This document shows, in pieces, positions 60,717 to 64,000 of a stretch of DNA of 64,000 nucleotides. Every line of letters starts with the position of its first letter. The stretch's first letter is position 1. The stretch covers positions 276,297 to 340,296 of the forward strand of contig VZSF01000741.1 of the NCBI GenBank assembly GCA_013398295.1, in the 5' to 3' direction. Both the position numbers and the translations under genes were made by a program. Below the pieces are notes generated by a model. The model made no database searches, was not told where the DNA came from, and was given only the letters and a program-made list of their open reading frames with translations. The DNA comes from Chionis minor (lineage: Eukaryota; Chordata; Aves; Charadriiformes; Chionididae).

Positions 60717-60842
60717 TGTCTCCGAAAATCACCGAGATCTCTTCTGACATCTCCATCAACGAGGGCGGCAACGTCAGCCTCACCTGCATAGCCACGGGCA
60801 GGCCAGATCCGACAATCACCTGGAGACACATCTCACCCAAAG
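60717..60842 (+). CDS. NTM: NTM (neurotrimin/CEPU-1) internal exon B, first half of Ig domain 2
   Basis: This 126-base exon is phase 1 at both ends. Its first two bases (tg) complete the Val codon begun by the last g of exon A, giving LIVQ-V-SPK, the expected Ig1-Ig2 linker. It then encodes 41 whole codons. Ig2 hallmarks are the first disulphide Cys (L-T-C, residue 24 counting the split Val), the core Trp (I-T-W, residue 36) and a sequon N-V-S at residue 19. The text [11 protein letters not shown]...[10 protein letters not shown] and TWRHISPK is NTM-like, whereas OPCML reads NISSDITVNEG and LCLAIGRP. The acceptor is a pyrimidine tract ending cactgcag, and the donor is aaag|gtaaga. The second Cys of Ig2 must lie in the next exon, which I could not find before 64000. 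The 22.7 kb spacing from exon A is normal for this gene family, whose introns are very long. Confidence 0.96.
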
Positions 60843-60848
60843 GTAAGA
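60843..60848 (+). other. Splice donor of NTM exon B
   Basis: The donor gtaaga follows exon end aaag. It leaves one base (g) of a split codon, as expected for the alanine or similar residue that starts the next exon in IgLON proteins. Read-through would meet a stop near 60989. Confidence 0.94.
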
Positions 60849-63800
60849 GCCAAACCTTACCCAAAATATTCTGGGGAGGGCAGAGAGCCCTTTGCGAGCG
60901 GCTGAGGAGGTGCCGTTGGCGGATTCACCTTGCAACCACAAAAATAAAAGGTGGCGTGTACCGAAAGGGCGTGACTGAATGCAGCAGTTGATGACTGTAG
61001 TGGAGAAACGTCCTTCTTGGTGTTCTGGGAGAGTTTTCGCTTGTGCGCAGGATTGGCAGTAGGTACTGGGTTGGGGTTGTCGTGCTTTGGGATTGAACGT
61101 GCTCGTACGGCCCTATTTTGAAAAGTTTTTGGGGAATTCTCGCACGTAGCTTCAAAGAAGGACTGTAAATAGTGCAAATGAGCCAGAAAACACACGAGGC
61201 ATTAATTGGTGGCCTTGTTAATTGGTAAGCAAAACCTGAGCAGAACGGCGTGGGTGTGACTGCTGGGAAGCAAATTCCCATACGCGCCCATTTGGGAGCA
61301 TATTATTTCAAACCCCTTTCCCAGCTGGGTTTTGGCATTTGTTTTGCATTTCGCTGACCCGTTATTCCCGGCGGACGTGAGGTTCTCACCGGCGAGGTTG
61401 GGGGTGAGATCTGGTGGGCTTTGGGTGGGCTGAGCCATCCGGCCGAGGGGCTCCGCTCCTCTGATCCCATCTAGGCGCTTGCGTTCAACCTCCCTCGCTT
61501 TCCGCCTGAGGATTTTCCAACGCGGGCCGTTTTCCCAGAGACGACTGCCTCAAGTTCTCCTTGGGAACGTCCCGGCCAGGCCGGCCGGTAGCCGAAGGAG
61601 ACCTCGCAGCGGCGGCAGTGATGGATGGCGCCGTGTCTGCTCTCTCTGTTCAGCTGCCCGACGATGGCCGCGGTGTCTCGGTGCAGCTCCATTGATTTTT
61701 TGCTATTCGTCTGTGCCGTAGCAAACTGCCGGGCCAGATCCGTCACTCTCCGGAGCCCAGGCAGAGCGTGAGCTGAGTCGGCAGCATCTCAGCCCGTTCC
61801 CTTGACAGGACTCTCTGTAAAAAACATTCCCCTCCTCGGTGCACGCCTTGGTTTGTCCGCCTTAGGTGGTCGTGCCTCCGAGACGGTGGCTTTCAGTCGG
61901 GGTCTGAAAGATCCATGCGCTGCTCTCCGGCCCCGAGTGTCTATCCATGGCATCTGCTGTTGCTGTAGCTGTCACCATCAGGTGGCATTTCTGGCTCAGG
62001 CAGCCCACGTGCTCCCACCTTGAAGCCTTTTCTTCTTTCTCCTCTTCCCCTTGTCTACCCTGACGATGTGTTTTTGTCTCGCTCAACCTCCTCGCTGCCT
62101 GTTTTGCCATGTGCATCTTCTTTTCCCCACAGCCCCGTCCTCCTTCCCTCATCCCCTCCTGCTCCTCTGGCACCCTCCTCTCCCATTCCCGTGCCCCTCG
62201 CTGCCGTGTCCCGTGTGCCATCCATCCTCTCCTAACTGGGCGCCCGGCTTAGGATGCCTCTGTCTTTCGCGAGGGCTATTTTCTGTGTTTGCTGCCATCC
62301 AGCAGGTTTCTTTCCCCAGGGAATCTTTACCTGCGCTTGAACCAGATGTTTCCATTTTACTTAGGACTTAGCTGCTATGGAAACTGAGGATGCACCAGGA
62401 GAGGAAGAGTGAGCTAATCAGAAATTACCTGTGGCGCTGTGTAATTTGCAGCAGCAGCTCTTACCTGATTTTGGGCATGATTAGGCATTCTGCTTTCAAA
62501 ACTCAAACGGAACAAATGATCACAGAGAATTTACTTGAGTCTGGCCTCCTGCTGATGGAGGGTGCTGAGCCCAGAGGTGGCCCGAGACAACTTTGGCGGC
62601 TGCTTGTCTCCGTAGTCAGCTCCTCCGTTTCTCTCTCTGGCTCTGCCAAGCCACCAAGGGGGACCTCGACTTCTCCGTTTTGCATTCAGCGCACAGCGGA
62701 GAGAGGAGGATTGGAAGCGTGGGGACCGAAACAGAGAGCCAGGGCAGGTGCGGAGAGGTGCTATAGCAGCTGCCGAGACGGGAGCCCTTTCCCTAGTAGG
62801 ATATACTCTAATTTGGAGAGGCAGGAGCGAGTGGGGCCCCAAAGTTGGCTGCTGGCCCCTCTCTCGGTTGTTAGGTCTGCCTCGCCGCTCATCCCAGGGG
62901 AAGTCTGGAGCGAGCGGCCTCCTGTTCCTTCTCGCCGTCTTTCTCCGTCTCGCTTGGAGCGGTGGAGAGAAGGGACCGGGGAGAATTGGTTAAGGGGAAC
63001 GCTGGTGCATAATTTCAGGGTTTACAGAGCGGATGGGTAAGTGGCTCTCACCGACGTCGCTGGGGAGAGGCTGCGATAGCGCTGTCTGCGCCAGGCACGG
63101 GCAGAGCGGTAGAGGAAGGAGCCGGTCCCCACGCCTGCACCGGCGAGTGCTCCTCTGTGCGAAGGCACTTCAGGGGCTTTATTATCTTCTCGGCAGCTGT
63201 AAGCCTGCCCTGCAGCTCTCGGTGGGAAATGGAGCAAATCAGAGCGTTTGCTCACCGGGGGAGGGTGCGGCCGGGACCTTCAGAGGATTTACACCGCGAG
63301 CAGCTGGGCTCTCCAGGGACTGATCTCACTGGAGACCCTTTTCCCAGCCATTCCCAGCTGCCTTGACCGCTCAGCTATTTTCCTGCCTGTGCATCGCTCT
63401 GGTCCGGCACAATATGTGTTTAGCGGCTTGGGCTGGTACGCTCCGCTGAATTTTCACACCTCCAGTTGTTGCCATGTTATGGGAGCCACCAAGCCTGTTT
63501 TTGAGGCTCCATTTGGTTTGGGGGCTGGAAGAGTTCTCTGTAGCCAGGCGGAGGAGAATATTTTTGCTGCATAGCTCAGGAGCCGAGCGAACCTGGGGAA
63601 GAGTTTCCTGCCGGTGAACCGCAGGAGCGCTGGCCCTCCATCACTGCGGGCCAGCCCTACCTGTGCCCATCCTCATCCTCCTACCGCGAGCAAAAAAGCA
63701 GGGCTCTCAGAAGGCTTTTGTGAACCCGTGGCCAGTCCAAACGAGATGTGCTACAGCCTGTCTTCTGTCCCTCTTTGTCCTTTTTTGTTTCTTCCCCCAG

Positions 63801-64000
63801 TAATGCCGTGCTAACCCACAGCCAGGCCTGGTAACGCAGCTGAACGGGTTGAGGGGGAACAAGAAGGGGAGCTGGTGTAGTCACGGCCGCTTCTGCCTTG
63901 GCGAAGGAGGCTTAACCGCTGTGGGGCTCTGCCCCTCCAGCTGGCAGCGCCACTGCCACCAGAGCTGCCAGGCACCAGGGCTTCAAAACGCAGCTCACCA
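60843..64000 (+). other. NTM intron DNA after exon B
   Basis: No further exon, repeat or RNA gene was recognised. The next IgLON exon, which should supply the second cysteine of Ig2 (motif like D-Y-E-C-S-A), was looked for in all + frames and not seen. Pyrimidine-rich stretches occur near 62025-62060. A 216-codon frame at 62390-63040 shows no domain. Confidence 0.7.

Noticed and set aside
62390..63040. 216-codon open frame after exon B
   Set aside because: No signal peptide, no Ig hallmark cysteines at the right spacing, and no match to the next IgLON exon. It is called chance.

Overview
This is a 64 kb piece of vertebrate, almost certainly avian, genomic DNA. It lies inside one large protein-coding gene, NTM (neurotrimin, known as CEPU-1 in chicken), on the + strand. 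The avian call rests on several truncated CR1 non-LTR retrotransposon copies with the bird-type 3' end (rows of ATTCTATG-like octamers), the absence of any mammalian Alu/L1-type repeat, generally low repeat load, and the protein sequence of the two exons. The GC-rich, CpG-containing intron DNA would fit a microchromosome. The species cannot be named from this window.

Only two coding exons can be supported. Exon A (37813-38045) encodes most of the first immunoglobulin domain of an IgLON cell-adhesion protein. Exon B (60717-60842) encodes the first half of the second Ig domain. Both have canonical splice sites and their phases join correctly (caag | tgtct gives Gln-Val-Ser-Pro). The residues favour NTM over its paralogues OPCML, LSAMP and NEGR1. 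The signal peptide exon, the start of Ig1, the rest of Ig2, Ig3 and the GPI-anchor exon are all outside the window.

Layout: 1-37812 is the 3' part of the intron before exon A. 38046-60716 is a complete 22.7 kb intron. 60843-64000 is the start of the next intron. The introns hold at least eight CR1 relics (three on +, five or more on -), about seven much older MIR-like (amniote CORE-SINE type) relics, simple repeats, homopolymers (two of three single-N positions abut them), a few CpG-rich patches and several AT-rich blocks rich in homeodomain-type motifs that look like candidate conserved non-coding elements. The many open reading frames of 60-388 codons look like chance frames in stop-poor GC-rich DNA or CR1 remnants.

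Two structures are not explained by these classes. The first is a diverged pair of about 77-130 bp sequences at 9934 and 13306 (61 of 77 columns identical by hand count, without gaps) in non-repetitive intron. The second is a 300 bp array at 45178-45480 with palindromes built as 6+2+6 bases, including a perfect RFX X-box match, recurring about every 85-100 bp. No new protein system, operon, RNA gene or CRISPR array was seen.
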